A stretch of DNA of 64,000 nucleotides. Source: Ilumatobacter sp963746265. GTDB taxonomy: Bacteria; Actinomycetota; Acidimicrobiia; Acidimicrobiales; Ilumatobacteraceae. The notes beneath the pieces were generated by a model, which saw only the letters and a list, made by a program, of their open reading frames with translations, searched no databases and had not been told where the DNA came from. The stretch is from assembly GCA_963746265.1 (NCBI GenBank), contig CAVVAM010000011.1, positions 558,001-622,000 on the forward strand. Reading direction: 5' to 3'. Of the stretch, positions 15,258 through 23,812 are shown piece after piece. Position 1 is the stretch's first letter; each line of letters begins with the position of its first letter. A program made the position numbers and the translations under genes.

Positions 15258-16646
15258 GTGACGACAGCCGACATCTCCAGAGCCCGGGCCACATTGCTGG
15301 CCGGATGGGGCGGCGCCACCCCGTCGGCCGCCGCCGTGTACGATCTGGACGAGGCCGGGCTCCCGGCTGCGATCAAGGATCTGCCTGCCCGCGGCGGCAT
15401 CGCCCGCGGACTCGGCCGCTCCTACGGTGATCCCGCCCAGAACGCCGGCGGTCACGTACTGCGCTTGGCGCCGGCCAACGAGCGGATCGTCATCGACGAC
15501 GAATCCGGCACGGTCACGGCCGGCGGCGGCGTCCAGCTCGAGGATCTGCTCGCGATGCTGGTCCCGCGAGGCTGGTTCGTTCCCGTCACGCCCGGGACGC
15601 GGTTCGTCACGATCGGCGGCGCGATCGCATCCGACATCCACGGCAAGAACCACCATCGTGACGGCTCGTTCGGCCAACACGTCACCCGCATGAGGGTGAT
15701 GCTCGCCGACACGACCGTGGTCGAGCTCGGGCCCGACGAACGAGCCGGCAACGACCACGGGCTGTTCTGGGCGACGGTGGGCGGCATGGGCCTCACCGGC
15801 GTGATCCTCGATGCGACGTTTCGGCTGATCCCGATCGAGACGAGCCGGATGGCCGTCGAGACCCACCGGATCGGCGACGTCGACGAGATCATGGCCCGCA
15901 TGGCCGACAGCGATGCGAACTTCCGCTACTCGGTCGCCTGGATCGACCTGCTGGCCGGAGGACGAAACCTCGGTCGAGGTGTCCTGACCAACGGCGAGCA
16001 CGCAACTCGGGACGATCTCGGTGCAGGGGAAGCCGTCGATCCGCTCGCCTATGACGGCCGCCAACTCGTCGCTGTTCCGCCGGTGATGCCGCCGAGGGGC
16101 GTGATCAACCGCCTGTCGGTCAACGCGTTCAACGAGCTGTGGTACCGCAAGGCGCGGCGCGGTCGGCACACCGGGGTGGAGTCGATTCCGGCGTACTTCC
16201 ATCCGCTCGATTCGGTGGGGAGCTGGAATCGGGTCTACGGACGATCGGGCTTCCTGCAGTACCAATTCGTCGTACCGTTCGGTGCGGAGGACACCCTCCG
16301 GACCGTGATCGGGCGGATCTCGGCCGCGCAACTGCCGATCTTCCTCACGGTGTTGAAGCGCTTCGGCCCGGGCAACCGCGGGCCACTCAGCTTCCCGATG
16401 GGCGGCTGGACGCTCGCGATCGATGTTGCGACCGATCGAGCAGGCCTCGGGCCGCTGCTACGTGATCTCGATGAACTCGTGCTGGCTGCGGGGGGACGCC
16501 ACTATCTGGCGAAGGACTTCCACATGACGCCCGCCGACGTCAGGCGCGGCTACCCCCGACTGGCCGAATGGCAGGCGGTCCGCCGCCGCGTCGACCCCGC
16601 GGGTCTGTGGGCCAGCGACCTCAGCCGCCGCCTCCAACTCACCTGA
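15258..16646 (+). CDS. dprE1: decaprenylphosphoryl-beta-D-ribose 2'-oxidase
   Basis: The 462-residue FAD oxidoreductase matches mycobacterial DprE1 end to end (461 residues in M. tuberculosis). It shows ARGLGRSYGDPAQNAGG, PVTPGTRFVTIGGAIASDIHGKNHH with His132, GFLQYQFVVP, RFGPGNRGPLSFP and the active-site Lys419 in LAKD. It oxidises the ribose C2 of decaprenyl-phosphoribose, the first half of the epimerisation that makes decaprenyl-phospho-arabinose. Residue 387 is Ala (codon GCG at 16416-16418, in GWTLAIDV) where M. tuberculosis has Cys387. The enzyme acts at the membrane or periplasm. The partner dprE2 follows after 27 bp. Confidence 0.93.
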   Translation: MTTADISRARATLLAGWGGATPSAAAVYDLDEAGLPAAIKDLPARGGIARGLGRSYGDPAQNAGGHVLRLAPANERIVIDDESGTVTAGGGVQLEDLLAMLVPRGWFVPVTPGTRFVTIGGAIASDIHGKNHHRDGSFGQHVTRMRVMLADTTVVELGPDERAGNDHGLFWATVGGMGLTGVILDATFRLIPIETSRMAVETHRIGDVDEIMARMADSDANFRYSVAWIDLLAGGRNLGRGVLTNGEHATRDDLGAGEAVDPLAYDGRQLVAVPPVMPPRGVINRLSVNAFNELWYRKARRGRHTGVESIPAYFHPLDSVGSWNRVYGRSGFLQYQFVVPFGAEDTLRTVIGRISAAQLPIFLTVLKRFGPGNRGPLSFPMGGWTLAIDVATDRAGLGPLLRDLDELVLAAGGRHYLAKDFHMTPADVRRGYPRLAEWQAVRRRVDPAGLWASDLSRRLQLT

Positions 16647-16673
16647 CCGCTCGACCCACCTGGACGGAATCCG

Positions 16674-17429
16674 ATGCAGAACGCGCTCCAAGAACCCCAG
16701 ACCATCGTGCTGCTCGGTGGCACGAGCGAGATCGGCCGCGCCATCGTCGACGAACTCGTCTCTCCGTCGACCCGGACCATCGTGCTCGCGTGTCGGCGCC
16801 CCGACGAGGCACGACCCGAGCACTTCGCACGGGAGGGTCTCGACGTGGTGGTGGAAGCGTTCGATGCCGGAGCGACCGCCACCCACGACGCTTTCGCGCG
16901 ACGGCTCGCCGTCGAGCACGGCGATCTCGACGTCGCGATCATCGCGTTCGGCCAGCTCGGTGACCAGGCCGACTTCGACGACGATCCGCAGGCCGCAGCC
17001 GAAGCCGTTCACGTCAACTACACCGGGGCCGTCGCAGCGGCGCTCGCCTGCACGGGTGTGATGCGTCGCCAGGGTCACGGACACCTCGTGGTGCTGTCGA
17101 GCGTGGCAGGCGAACGGGTGCGGGCGGCGAACTTCGTCTACGGCTCGTCGAAGGCCGGGCTCGACGCGTTCGCCCAGGGCCTTGGCGACTCGCTCGCGGG
17201 TTCGGGCGTTCGGGTCACGGTCATCCGCCCCGGGTTCGTGCACTCCCGGATGACGCGGGGCATGAAGTCGGCACCGTTCGCCACCACACCGAGGGTCGTC
17301 GGAGAGCTCGCGGTGGCCGGAATGCGCAAGGGCAAGCACACGGTGTGGACACCCGGAGTGCTCCGCTACGTGTTCAGCATCCTCCGCCACGTGCCGAGAC
17401 CCGTGTTCCGCCGCCTCCCGCTCGGCTGA
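16674..17429 (+). CDS. dprE2: decaprenylphosphoryl-2-keto-ribose reductase (SDR)
   Basis: The 251-residue classical short-chain dehydrogenase reduces the 2-keto intermediate to decaprenyl-phospho-arabinose. The cofactor motif is GGTSEIGRAI (residues about 15-24), with the catalytic Ser in LSSVAGERVRAANFVYGSSKAG and the YxxxK pair in the same segment. Total length and the C-terminal tail (RHVPRPVFRRLPLG) match mycobacterial DprE2. The position directly after dprE1 is the same as in mycobacteria. Stop codons of this gene and the convergent GNAT gene are only 10 bp apart. Confidence 0.92.
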   Translation: MQNALQEPQTIVLLGGTSEIGRAIVDELVSPSTRTIVLACRRPDEARPEHFAREGLDVVVEAFDAGATATHDAFARRLAVEHGDLDVAIIAFGQLGDQADFDDDPQAAAEAVHVNYTGAVAAALACTGVMRRQGHGHLVVLSSVAGERVRAANFVYGSSKAGLDAFAQGLGDSLAGSGVRVTVIRPGFVHSRMTRGMKSAPFATTPRVVGELAVAGMRKGKHTVWTPGVLRYVFSILRHVPRPVFRRLPLG

Positions 17430-17439
17430 CGGTCGACAC

Positions 17440-18495
17440 TCAGGGGCCGTCGACACCGTCGAACGCAACGGGATACACCACCTTGCCTCGCAGCGTGGGA
17501 TCCAGGCCGTCATGGGCGCAGAGGCTCAGCACCTGACCGGCTTCCGACGGCGCCCAGTCGGGGAGCGGCAACGTGAGACCGAAGGCGACGGAGTGCTCGA
17601 AACCGAATCGTGAGTAGTACGCCGGGTTCCCCTCCAGCACGACGATCGGCTCGCCCACGGCTTCGGCTCGGGCGACCGCCGCCTGGACGAGCGATGCGCC
17701 CACACCGTGGCGCTGATGGTCCGGAGCGACGGCGAGCGGTGACAGCATGACGATCGATCGTTCACCGCCCGCGTGACGGACGAGGGCCCCGCTGATCATG
17801 ACGTGGCCGACGATTCGACCGCCCACCTCGGCGACCATGGCGAGATCGGGCCGGTACTCGGGTGAGGCGCGAATCCGGTCGACCAGCTCCGCCTCGACCG
17901 GTGAATCGAACGCCGCCGTCACGACGGCGCGGATCACGTCCGCGTCATCCGGACCCTCGGATCGGATCGCGACCGCCGAGGGCGGCAGGTGCAACCGGTA
18001 GGTCTGCTGCACACCGCCGGCATCCCCGTCTGCGGTGAACCCGTGCTCGGCGAGCACACGGGCCGACGCGGGATTGCCGGGCTCGACGCCACCGGCCAAC
18101 GCTCCGACCATGCCGGTCGACCGGCACCACGCCACGAGACCGCCGATGAGCTCGCTGCCGAGACCCCGCCCCCATCGAGATTCGGTCAGGAGGTAACCGA
18201 TCCGCAGATCGAGCGGCGGCTCCGCCGGCTGGTCGGCGGTGACGATGAGCAGACCGACCGATGCGCCCGACTTCCGCTCTCGCACGAGCGAGACGGTCGA
18301 CTCGGCGTCGCGCTCGAGCATCCATCTCATCGCACGCGGCAAGTCGTAGGGTCCGCGCCAATCGGTTGGGAGTGGATCGGTCACCGCCGGCGTGAGCAGC
18401 GTCTCGACGAATCGGGCGAGGGCCTCGTCGGTCAGCTCGTGGTGCCAGGGCGCGACCCGGAGGCGTTCCGTTCCGAACCGGCAGCTCTGGAGCAC
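17440..18495 (-). CDS. tandem GNAT-domain N-acetyltransferase
   Basis: The 351-residue protein contains two acetyltransferase domains. The first (about 1-165) is RimJ/RimL-like with the acetyl-CoA loop ESRWGRGLGSELIGG and PGNPASARVLAEHGF. The second (about 172-351) resembles YhbS-type GNATs with PLAVAPDHQRHGVGASLV and EGNPAYYSRFGFE. Each half keeps the Arg/Gln-x-x-Gly-x-Gly/Ala signature, so both may be active. The acceptor is unknown. The GTG start at 18495 is tentative because no clear ribosome-binding site or -10 box precedes it. Confidence 0.8.
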   Translation of the reverse strand: MLQSCRFGTERLRVAPWHHELTDEALARFVETLLTPAVTDPLPTDWRGPYDLPRAMRWMLERDAESTVSLVRERKSGASVGLLIVTADQPAEPPLDLRIGYLLTESRWGRGLGSELIGGLVAWCRSTGMVGALAGGVEPGNPASARVLAEHGFTADGDAGGVQQTYRLHLPPSAVAIRSEGPDDADVIRAVVTAAFDSPVEAELVDRIRASPEYRPDLAMVAEVGGRIVGHVMISGALVRHAGGERSIVMLSPLAVAPDHQRHGVGASLVQAAVARAEAVGEPIVVLEGNPAYYSRFGFEHSVAFGLTLPLPDWAPSEAGQVLSLCAHDGLDPTLRGKVVYPVAFDGVDGP

Positions 18496-18544
18496 ACGTA
18501 TTCCATCAGCTTTGCACGCTCGTCGGCGTGCCCCGGACCCGGAT

Positions 18545-20284
18545 TCAGGCGTCGTCGTTGGCCACGACCGGGTAGCGACCGGTCACGTCGGCCGGGCTGG
18601 TGCCGCCACCGCCTTCGCATCGCTCGAACAGCAGCACCAGGTTGTCCTCGTAGCGTTCGACGAGACAGAAGCCGTCCGCCACCGCCTGGTTGTGCTCGTG
18701 CGACTGATGCAGATCGGACGCGTTCGGTTCGTTCCAGCCGGTCCAGATGTTCGTCAGGACGAGGAAGTCGGCGGACGCGATGTCGTTCGCCAGCCCGGAC
18801 CCCTCGACATCGGCGAGACCGGGGTCCATCTCGATGTAGTACGTGGCCGGTTCCAGCTCGGGAAACAGGAAGTAGACCGACACGTCGCTGTAGATCGTGC
18901 GGCTCAGGTCGGCCGGGCCCACGATCAGACGGTCGCCCGGTTCGGACCGGGCATCGAGCTCGGGGATCATCTCGTTGAGCGCCTTCGCGACGAAGTAGTC
19001 GCCGAACCAGAAGCGGTGGTCGCCCCGTTCGACCAGGAACGGCACCGGCAGCTGCCCGGCGGACACCCGGGTGTGCAGCAGGTAGTGCCGGTACGTGTAG
19101 AAGGGGCAGACCACCAGCATCAGCATCCCCACGACGACCGTTGCGCCGAGCGCCCGTCGGACGGGCGTGAAGCGGCCGCGCGCCAGCACCACGCCGGCCG
19201 GCACGAGCAGCGACCAGGAGACGACCGCCACCCACGCCAGATGCGTCGAGTCGGGGCGTTGCATCGCCTGGGGCAGGATTCCCAGCCCGAACAGTCCGCC
19301 GACGGCGAGCACGAACCCCGTGGAAGCACCACCTTCGTCGCGTCGCATCGCCCACAGCCCGACCAACGGCACGGCGAACGCGATCAGGATCACCGCGAAG
19401 AACCAGAAGAACAGCTGCTGGCTGTGACCGAGCGCGGGGAGACCCCACCACGGCGGTACACCTTCGGCCACCGCCTGGAGAGCTCCGTCGGCCTCGCTCC
19501 AGCCGGGCGGTCGGGGCAGCTCGCGACCCGGCCGCAGCTCCACGATCGGGTCGAGCACCATGCCCTGGAACGCGGCCACCGGCCCCACACGCACCAGGTG
19601 GAACCACATCGGGAGCAGACCGACGACGGCACCGAGCGTCACGACCGGCCAACCCGTCCGTCGTCGCCACAGCACGAACCCGATGGCGAGGCCCAGGCCG
19701 ACGACGAGGTCGGGTCGGTACCCGAGTGCCAGGCCGGCGAGTCCGCCGGCCCACCACAGATCCGCCGCCGACTCGGTGGCGGCGGATCGAACGGCGAACA
19801 CGACCGCCCACAGCCCCAGCGCCAGCGCGCCGTGCCACGCGAGCGCCGAGAGCCCGATCGGCGTGAGGATCAGCATCGCGGCGACGAGCGCGGATCCGAC
19901 CGCTGCGACGCGGCCAAATGCCCGAACCAGCGCGTACAGGGCGAAGATGATCCCGAGGTGTTGCAGCAGACCGAACGTGCGCTGGCTCTCGAGCGTGTCG
20001 CCGAAGACGCGGTACCACAGGGCGAGCACATCGAGCGACGCCGGACCGTACAGGTGCAGGAAGTCCTCGTTGGCGGACTGCCCCTGCTGCACGAGCTTCG
20101 GGAAGACGAGCATGAAGCCCTCTTCCATCGACGATCCGGTCGCTCGGTACAGCCCGCGCAACGGAGCAACGACCACCGCGAGCACAGCGCCGATCGACAG
20201 TGCCGTCGCTCTGGACTCCGGCCACGACGGCCGTCGCAACGCGCCACCGAGCACGAACGGCGTCGGCGGACTGGTCGAGGGCAC
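18545..20284 (-). CDS. polytopic membrane protein, putative GT-C glycosyltransferase
   Basis: The 579-residue protein has a short N-terminal tail and about ten to twelve helices up to residue 400. A roughly 180-residue extracytoplasmic C-terminal domain follows (FYTYRHYLLHTRV, then a region with YFVAKALNEMIPEL). The first loop has acidic and polar residues (GSSMEEGFMLVFPKL), as expected for a lipid-phosphosugar-dependent GT-C enzyme, but I cannot name the catalytic Asp with confidence. GTG 20284 is preferred because TACCGT ends 6 bases upstream. An ATG at 20365 would overlap the divergent GT4 start codon. Confidence 0.7.
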   Translation of the reverse strand: MPSTSPPTPFVLGGALRRPSWPESRATALSIGAVLAVVVAPLRGLYRATGSSMEEGFMLVFPKLVQQGQSANEDFLHLYGPASLDVLALWYRVFGDTLESQRTFGLLQHLGIIFALYALVRAFGRVAAVGSALVAAMLILTPIGLSALAWHGALALGLWAVVFAVRSAATESAADLWWAGGLAGLALGYRPDLVVGLGLAIGFVLWRRRTGWPVVTLGAVVGLLPMWFHLVRVGPVAAFQGMVLDPIVELRPGRELPRPPGWSEADGALQAVAEGVPPWWGLPALGHSQQLFFWFFAVILIAFAVPLVGLWAMRRDEGGASTGFVLAVGGLFGLGILPQAMQRPDSTHLAWVAVVSWSLLVPAGVVLARGRFTPVRRALGATVVVGMLMLVVCPFYTYRHYLLHTRVSAGQLPVPFLVERGDHRFWFGDYFVAKALNEMIPELDARSEPGDRLIVGPADLSRTIYSDVSVYFLFPELEPATYYIEMDPGLADVEGSGLANDIASADFLVLTNIWTGWNEPNASDLHQSHEHNQAVADGFCLVERYEDNLVLLFERCEGGGGTSPADVTGRYPVVANDDA

Positions 20285-20290
20285 GTCGGA

Positions 20291-20296
20291 ACGGTA
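20291..20296 (-). promoter_or_regulatory. putative leaderless -10 box (TACCGT) of the GT-C gene
   Basis: It ends 6 bases before GTG 20284 on the minus strand and decides between this start and ATG 20365. Confidence 0.45.
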
Positions 20297-20348
20297 GCGA
20301 CCCGGGGACCGGAACGGGAGGAACCCTCGTCGGCCGTCCGGCGGGTCA

Positions 20349-20354
20349 TAGTCT
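20349..20354 (+). promoter_or_regulatory. putative leaderless -10 box (TAGTCT) of the GT4 gene
   Basis: It ends 9 bases before ATG 20364 and has no Shine-Dalgarno sequence. It lies back to back with the minus-strand box at 20291-20296. Confidence 0.45.
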
Positions 20355-20363
20355 GACGAACTC

Positions 20364-21542
20364 ATGACCGACGACCGCTCCACCACCGAGCAGCTCGACC
20401 GGCGCGTCGCCGAACTCGTCGAATGCGGCGTCCGGCGGGTCCACGTGCTGGCGTGGCGCGACCTCGACGACCGCGACGCCGGCGGCTCGGAGGTCCACGC
20501 CGACCAGTTCATGCGGCGATGGGCCGAGCGTGGACTCGACGTCACGCACCGCACGTCGGCCGCCGTGGGCCTGCCCGCCACCGATCGTCGCAACGGTTAC
20601 CGGGTGATCCGACGGGGCAGCCGCTACTCGGTGTTCCCGCGGACCGTCGCGTCGGAGCTGTCGGGTCGGATGGGGCCGTACGATGCCCTCGTCGAAATCT
20701 GGAACGGCGTACCCTGGTTCTCCCCGGTGTGGTGCCGCCGGCCGCGGATCACCGTGTTCCACCACGTTCACGGACCGATGTGGGACCAGGTGATGCCCGG
20801 CCCGCTCGCCCCGGCCGGACGACTCCTGGAAGCACGGCTGGCTCCGCCCTTCTATCGACGCGGCCTGACCGTCACGCCGTCGGATGCGACGCGGGACGAA
20901 CTGCTCGAGCTCGGATTCCGACCCGATCGCGTCGTTGCGTACCCGAACGGGGTCGACCCGCGGTTCAGCCCCGGCGGGGCCAAGGCGACCGAGCCGTCGA
21001 TCATGGCCGTCGGCCGGCTCGCACCCGTCAAGCGGTTCGATCGGGTGATCGACGCAGCACTCGTCGCACGCCGGCGGGTCCCCGATCTCCGAGTCGACAT
21101 CGTCGGAGGTGGGCCGCTCCACCACGACCTGCAGGCGCAGATCGACGCTGCCGGTGCCTCCGAGTGGATCCGGCTCAGGGGCCGGATCACCCACGACGAC
21201 CTGCTGTCGATGTACCGGCGGGCCTGGCTGGTGGTGAGCGGCTCGATCGCCGAGGGCTGGGGCCTGAGTCTGACCGAGGGAGCGGCGTGCGCCACGCCGT
21301 GCGTGGCCACCGACATCCGCGGCCACCGCAGCAGCGTTCGTGACGGCGCTTCGGGCCTGCTCGTGCCGGCAGACGCGCTCGGGGACACCATCGCCGACGT
21401 CGTGACCGATCCCGAACGTCTCGCCCAACTCACGGAGGGTGCCCGCGCCTGGGCCGCGAGCCTGAGCTGGGACGAGTCGGCACTCGGCGTCACGTCGGCC
21501 CTCCACCGCGAGGTCGTCACCGCACGGCGGCGGCGCGGATAG
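20364..21542 (+). CDS. GT4-family glycosyltransferase
   Basis: The 392-residue GT-B-fold cytosolic enzyme has an N-terminal acceptor domain (GGSEVHADQFMRRWAERG) and a C-terminal nucleotide-sugar domain. The latter includes AVGRLAPVKRFDRVIDA, VDIVGGGPLHHDLQAQI and the E-x7-E signature in SIAEGWGLSLTEGAACATPCVAT. It transfers a sugar from an NDP or GDP donor to a glycan or lipid-linked acceptor; donor and acceptor are unknown. It is followed by the polyprenol-phosphate mannosyltransferase-like gene with 12 bp between, although that gene also has its own promoter-like box. Confidence 0.88.
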   Translation: MTDDRSTTEQLDRRVAELVECGVRRVHVLAWRDLDDRDAGGSEVHADQFMRRWAERGLDVTHRTSAAVGLPATDRRNGYRVIRRGSRYSVFPRTVASELSGRMGPYDALVEIWNGVPWFSPVWCRRPRITVFHHVHGPMWDQVMPGPLAPAGRLLEARLAPPFYRRGLTVTPSDATRDELLELGFRPDRVVAYPNGVDPRFSPGGAKATEPSIMAVGRLAPVKRFDRVIDAALVARRRVPDLRVDIVGGGPLHHDLQAQIDAAGASEWIRLRGRITHDDLLSMYRRAWLVVSGSIAEGWGLSLTEGAACATPCVATDIRGHRSSVRDGASGLLVPADALGDTIADVVTDPERLAQLTEGARAWAASLSWDESALGVTSALHREVVTARRRRG

Positions 21543-21545
21543 CGT
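21540..21545 (+). promoter_or_regulatory. putative leaderless -10 box (TAGCGT)
   Basis: It ends 9 bases before GTG 21555. Its first three bases are the TAG stop codon of the GT4 gene. Confidence 0.45.
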
Positions 21546-21554
21546 TCCGCCACT

Positions 21555-22298
21555 GTGCGCAGCGTCATCGTGCTTCCGACCTACAACGAGCGGGAGAACA
21601 TCGAGGTCCACCTCCGAGCCGTCCGCTCGCTCGACGCGCCCATCGACGTGCTCGTCGTCGACGACGACAGCCCCGACGGCACCGCTGACGCGGCCCGGTC
21701 ACTCGCCGAGGAGCTCGGCGGCATCACCGTGCTCGATCGACCGGACAAATGTGGGCTCGGGAGTGCCTACCGTGCCGGCTTCGCACGTGTGCTCGACGAC
21801 GGCTACGACGTGATCGTGTCGATGGACGCCGATCTCTCGCACGATCCGGCCGTGATCCCGGCGATGCTGGACCTGATCGCCGGCGGCGCCGACGCCGTCA
21901 TCGGATCCCGGTACGTCCGTGGTGGCGGCACGACCGACTGGCCGGCGCACCGGAGACTCCTGTCGAAGTGGGGCAACACCTACACCCGTACCGTGCTCCG
22001 CCTTCCTGCTCACGACTGTACGTCGGGATTCCGCGCCTACACGGCCGAGGCACTGCGCGCGATCGAACCGACCACGACCCAGGCGGAGGGATACGCGTTC
22101 CTGACCGAGCTCGTGCGACGGCTCGACCGTGCCGGCTTCAGGATCGCCGAGACGCCGATCGTCTTCCGTGACCGCGAGCGTGGCAAGTCGAAGATGTCCG
22201 GCCGGATCGTGGTCGAGTCGATGTGGCTCGTCACCACGTGGGCGATCACCGATGCAGCGAAGCGCCTGGTTCGGAGCATCCGACCGGCTCAGGCGTAG
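21555..22298 (+). CDS. polyprenol-phosphate mannosyltransferase (DPM1/Ppm1-like GT2)
   Basis: The 247-residue GT-A enzyme has PTYNERENIE at the N-terminus, VVDDDSPDGTAD, the metal-binding MDADLSHDP and the DPM1-type segments GGTTDWPAHRRLLSKWGNTYTR and DCTSGFRAY. It makes polyprenol-phospho-mannose or -glucose from a nucleotide sugar on the cytosolic side, the donor that GT-C enzymes such as the nearby PIG-V-like protein use outside. There is no C-terminal membrane anchor, so it should be soluble or peripheral. Its 3' end overlaps the convergent GT2 gene by 10 bp. Confidence 0.88.
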   Translation: MRSVIVLPTYNERENIEVHLRAVRSLDAPIDVLVVDDDSPDGTADAARSLAEELGGITVLDRPDKCGLGSAYRAGFARVLDDGYDVIVSMDADLSHDPAVIPAMLDLIAGGADAVIGSRYVRGGGTTDWPAHRRLLSKWGNTYTRTVLRLPAHDCTSGFRAYTAEALRAIEPTTTQAEGYAFLTELVRRLDRAGFRIAETPIVFRDRERGKSKMSGRIVVESMWLVTTWAITDAAKRLVRSIRPAQA

Positions 22299-23029
22299 CG
22301 TCGTCGGTGACGACCGACACGGATCCGGAGGCCGGCGAGGGCCCACAGCGCACGGGCGCCGGCGAGCGGGCTCACTGCCGACCCGGAGACATCGCTCCAC
22401 TCGTTCAACGGAACCTCGAGCATCCGGTCGGCCGGACGCGGATCGTGAGCGAGCAGTCGCGCGATCAGTTCGACATCGAACGACCAGGCGTCGTGGAAGG
22501 GCTCGGTCAGGGCCTGCCTGAGCGGCCTGCCGACCCGGAACACCTTGGCCCCGCACTGAGTGTCGTACACCGCGACTCCCAACGCCAGGCTGGCGGCGGT
22601 GGCATAGAGACGCCCGAGGTAGTGGCGGGCGGGCCGGCGATGCACGGTGTGACCCAGGAGCGCGACCCTGCTGCCCAACACCGCCGTCAGATCGGGCTGC
22701 TGCGCTGCGATGTCGACCAAGCGGAGCATCTCCGCGCCCGGCGTGGCGAGGTCGGCGTCGAGGTACCCGACGAGCGAGCTGCCACGTTCGATCGCAGCGA
22801 TCATCCCCACACGCACCGCCTCCGCCTTGCCGACGTTCCGTTCCAGCGGGATCAGCGCGATGCGGTCGCCATGGGTCTCGACCAATCGTTCGATCACGAT
22901 ACGCGTGTCGTCGGTGGAGCCGTCGTCCACGAACACGACCTGGTCGACGTGCCGGGCCAGCTCGGTGAACGCGTCGACATCGAGCCGGTCGGCCTCGTCG
23001 AAGCACGGGACGACGATGCGAGTGCTCAT
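22289..23029 (-). CDS. GT2-family glycosyltransferase (dolichyl-phosphate glucosyltransferase-like)
   Basis: The 246-residue GT-A enzyme has VVPCFDEADRLD at the start, VFVDDGSTDDT, LERNVGKAEAVRVGM, YLDADLATP and CGAKVFRVGRPL. These are the usual donor and metal positions of Alg5/DPM-like family 2 enzymes. It likely charges a polyprenyl phosphate with glucose or another hexose. ATG 23029 overlaps the stop of the upstream methyltransferase (ATGA), so the two are one operon. Confidence 0.82.
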   Translation of the reverse strand: MSTRIVVPCFDEADRLDVDAFTELARHVDQVVFVDDGSTDDTRIVIERLVETHGDRIALIPLERNVGKAEAVRVGMIAAIERGSSLVGYLDADLATPGAEMLRLVDIAAQQPDLTAVLGSRVALLGHTVHRRPARHYLGRLYATAASLALGVAVYDTQCGAKVFRVGRPLRQALTEPFHDAWSFDVELIARLLAHDPRPADRMLEVPLNEWSDVSGSAVSPLAGARALWALAGLRIRVGRHRRRYA

Positions 23030-23757
23030 CTCCCGACCCCGAAGGCCCAGTGCGACAGCCCGGGCAGCCGAAATCCGGCTCGAGCGAGGGCCCGGCCGGC
23101 TCGAGCGTCGGCGGCGAGCCAGCCGTTGGCGAGCGCGGTGACGGACGGGCCCGCGGTCCAGTGCCCGATGCCGTGCATCGACCCGGTCGGTCCGCGCCGA
23201 CGCTCCGCCACCACCGTGGCCGCACGAAACGGCAACAGCGTCGTGAACAGCGAGCCGTGCTCGACGACGTCGATCCATCCCGCGACCTGGTCGAGAAGCT
23301 GCCGTCGTCCGTACCTGCGGTGGTGCCCGAGTGCGACGTCGTGCGATCCGAACAGCCGCTGGTAGGCGGGCACGGCGACCAGCACGGGAACGTGCGGGTC
23401 GGTGATCGGCTGCAGAAACTCCGCGATGAACTTTTCGGGATCGTCAATGTGTTCGAGCACGTCGAGCACGAGGATCAGATCGTGGTCAGGACCCGGTCGC
23501 TCACGGGTCCGCACCTGTCCGGGGCGGGCCGGCTCGAGGTCGTGATCGTCGTAATTCACGTCCCAGCAGGTCGTGATGGCATCCGCGTGGAGTGCATCGG
23601 CGAGCACGTCGCTGAACCAGCCGTCACCAGCACCGACATCGAGGACGCGACGCGCTCCCAGCGCGCCGTGATCGGCGAGAATCCGTCGGTAGGCGTGGAA
23701 TCGCTGGACCTCCCACGGGTGGCGGGTCGTGCTCGCACCACGTTCGGTCAGGTCCAC
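23026..23757 (-). CDS. class I SAM-dependent methyltransferase
   Basis: The 243-residue protein has motif I as VLDVGAGDGWFSDVLADAL and a post-motif acidic position in CWDVNYDDHDLE, then LILVLDVLEHIDDPEKFIAEFL typical of Methyltransf_11/23 enzymes in glycan clusters. The C-terminal third may form a membrane-associated helix. It is coupled to the downstream GT2 gene, so a methylated polyprenyl or glycan intermediate is plausible but unproven. GTG 23757 was chosen because TAGCCT ends 7 bases upstream. Confidence 0.8.
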   Translation of the reverse strand: MDLTERGASTTRHPWEVQRFHAYRRILADHGALGARRVLDVGAGDGWFSDVLADALHADAITTCWDVNYDDHDLEPARPGQVRTRERPGPDHDLILVLDVLEHIDDPEKFIAEFLQPITDPHVPVLVAVPAYQRLFGSHDVALGHHRRYGRRQLLDQVAGWIDVVEHGSLFTTLLPFRAATVVAERRRGPTGSMHGIGHWTAGPSVTALANGWLAADARAGRALARAGFRLPGLSHWAFGVGR

Positions 23758-23764
23758 CGGCAGG

Positions 23765-23770
23765 AGGCTA
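23765..23770 (-). promoter_or_regulatory. putative leaderless -10 box (TAGCCT) of the methyltransferase gene
   Basis: It ends 7 bases before GTG 23757 on the minus strand. The hexamer is identical to that of trpS. Confidence 0.45.
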
Positions 23771-23812
23771 CAGTTCGCACCGGCGCGGACGCCCGAGCGC
23801 CGCTCCAGCCCG

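Noticed and set aside
15117..16331. Possible N-terminal extension of the M23 peptidase across dprE1.
   Set aside because: The extension lies opposite conserved DprE1 sequence. ATG 15116 gives a normal signal peptide with a Shine-Dalgarno sequence.
18392..20356. 654-codon open frame on the plus strand opposite the GT-C gene.
   Set aside because: The composition is extreme (Arg, His, Asp, Gln) with no recognisable domain. The minus strand shows clear membrane helices.
20363..20366. CATG could give overlapping ATG start codons for the GT-C gene (minus, 20365) and the GT4 gene (plus, 20364).
   Set aside because: It would leave no promoter space for either gene. A TACCGT box 6 bases before GTG 20284 supports a shorter GT-C protein that still keeps all its helices.
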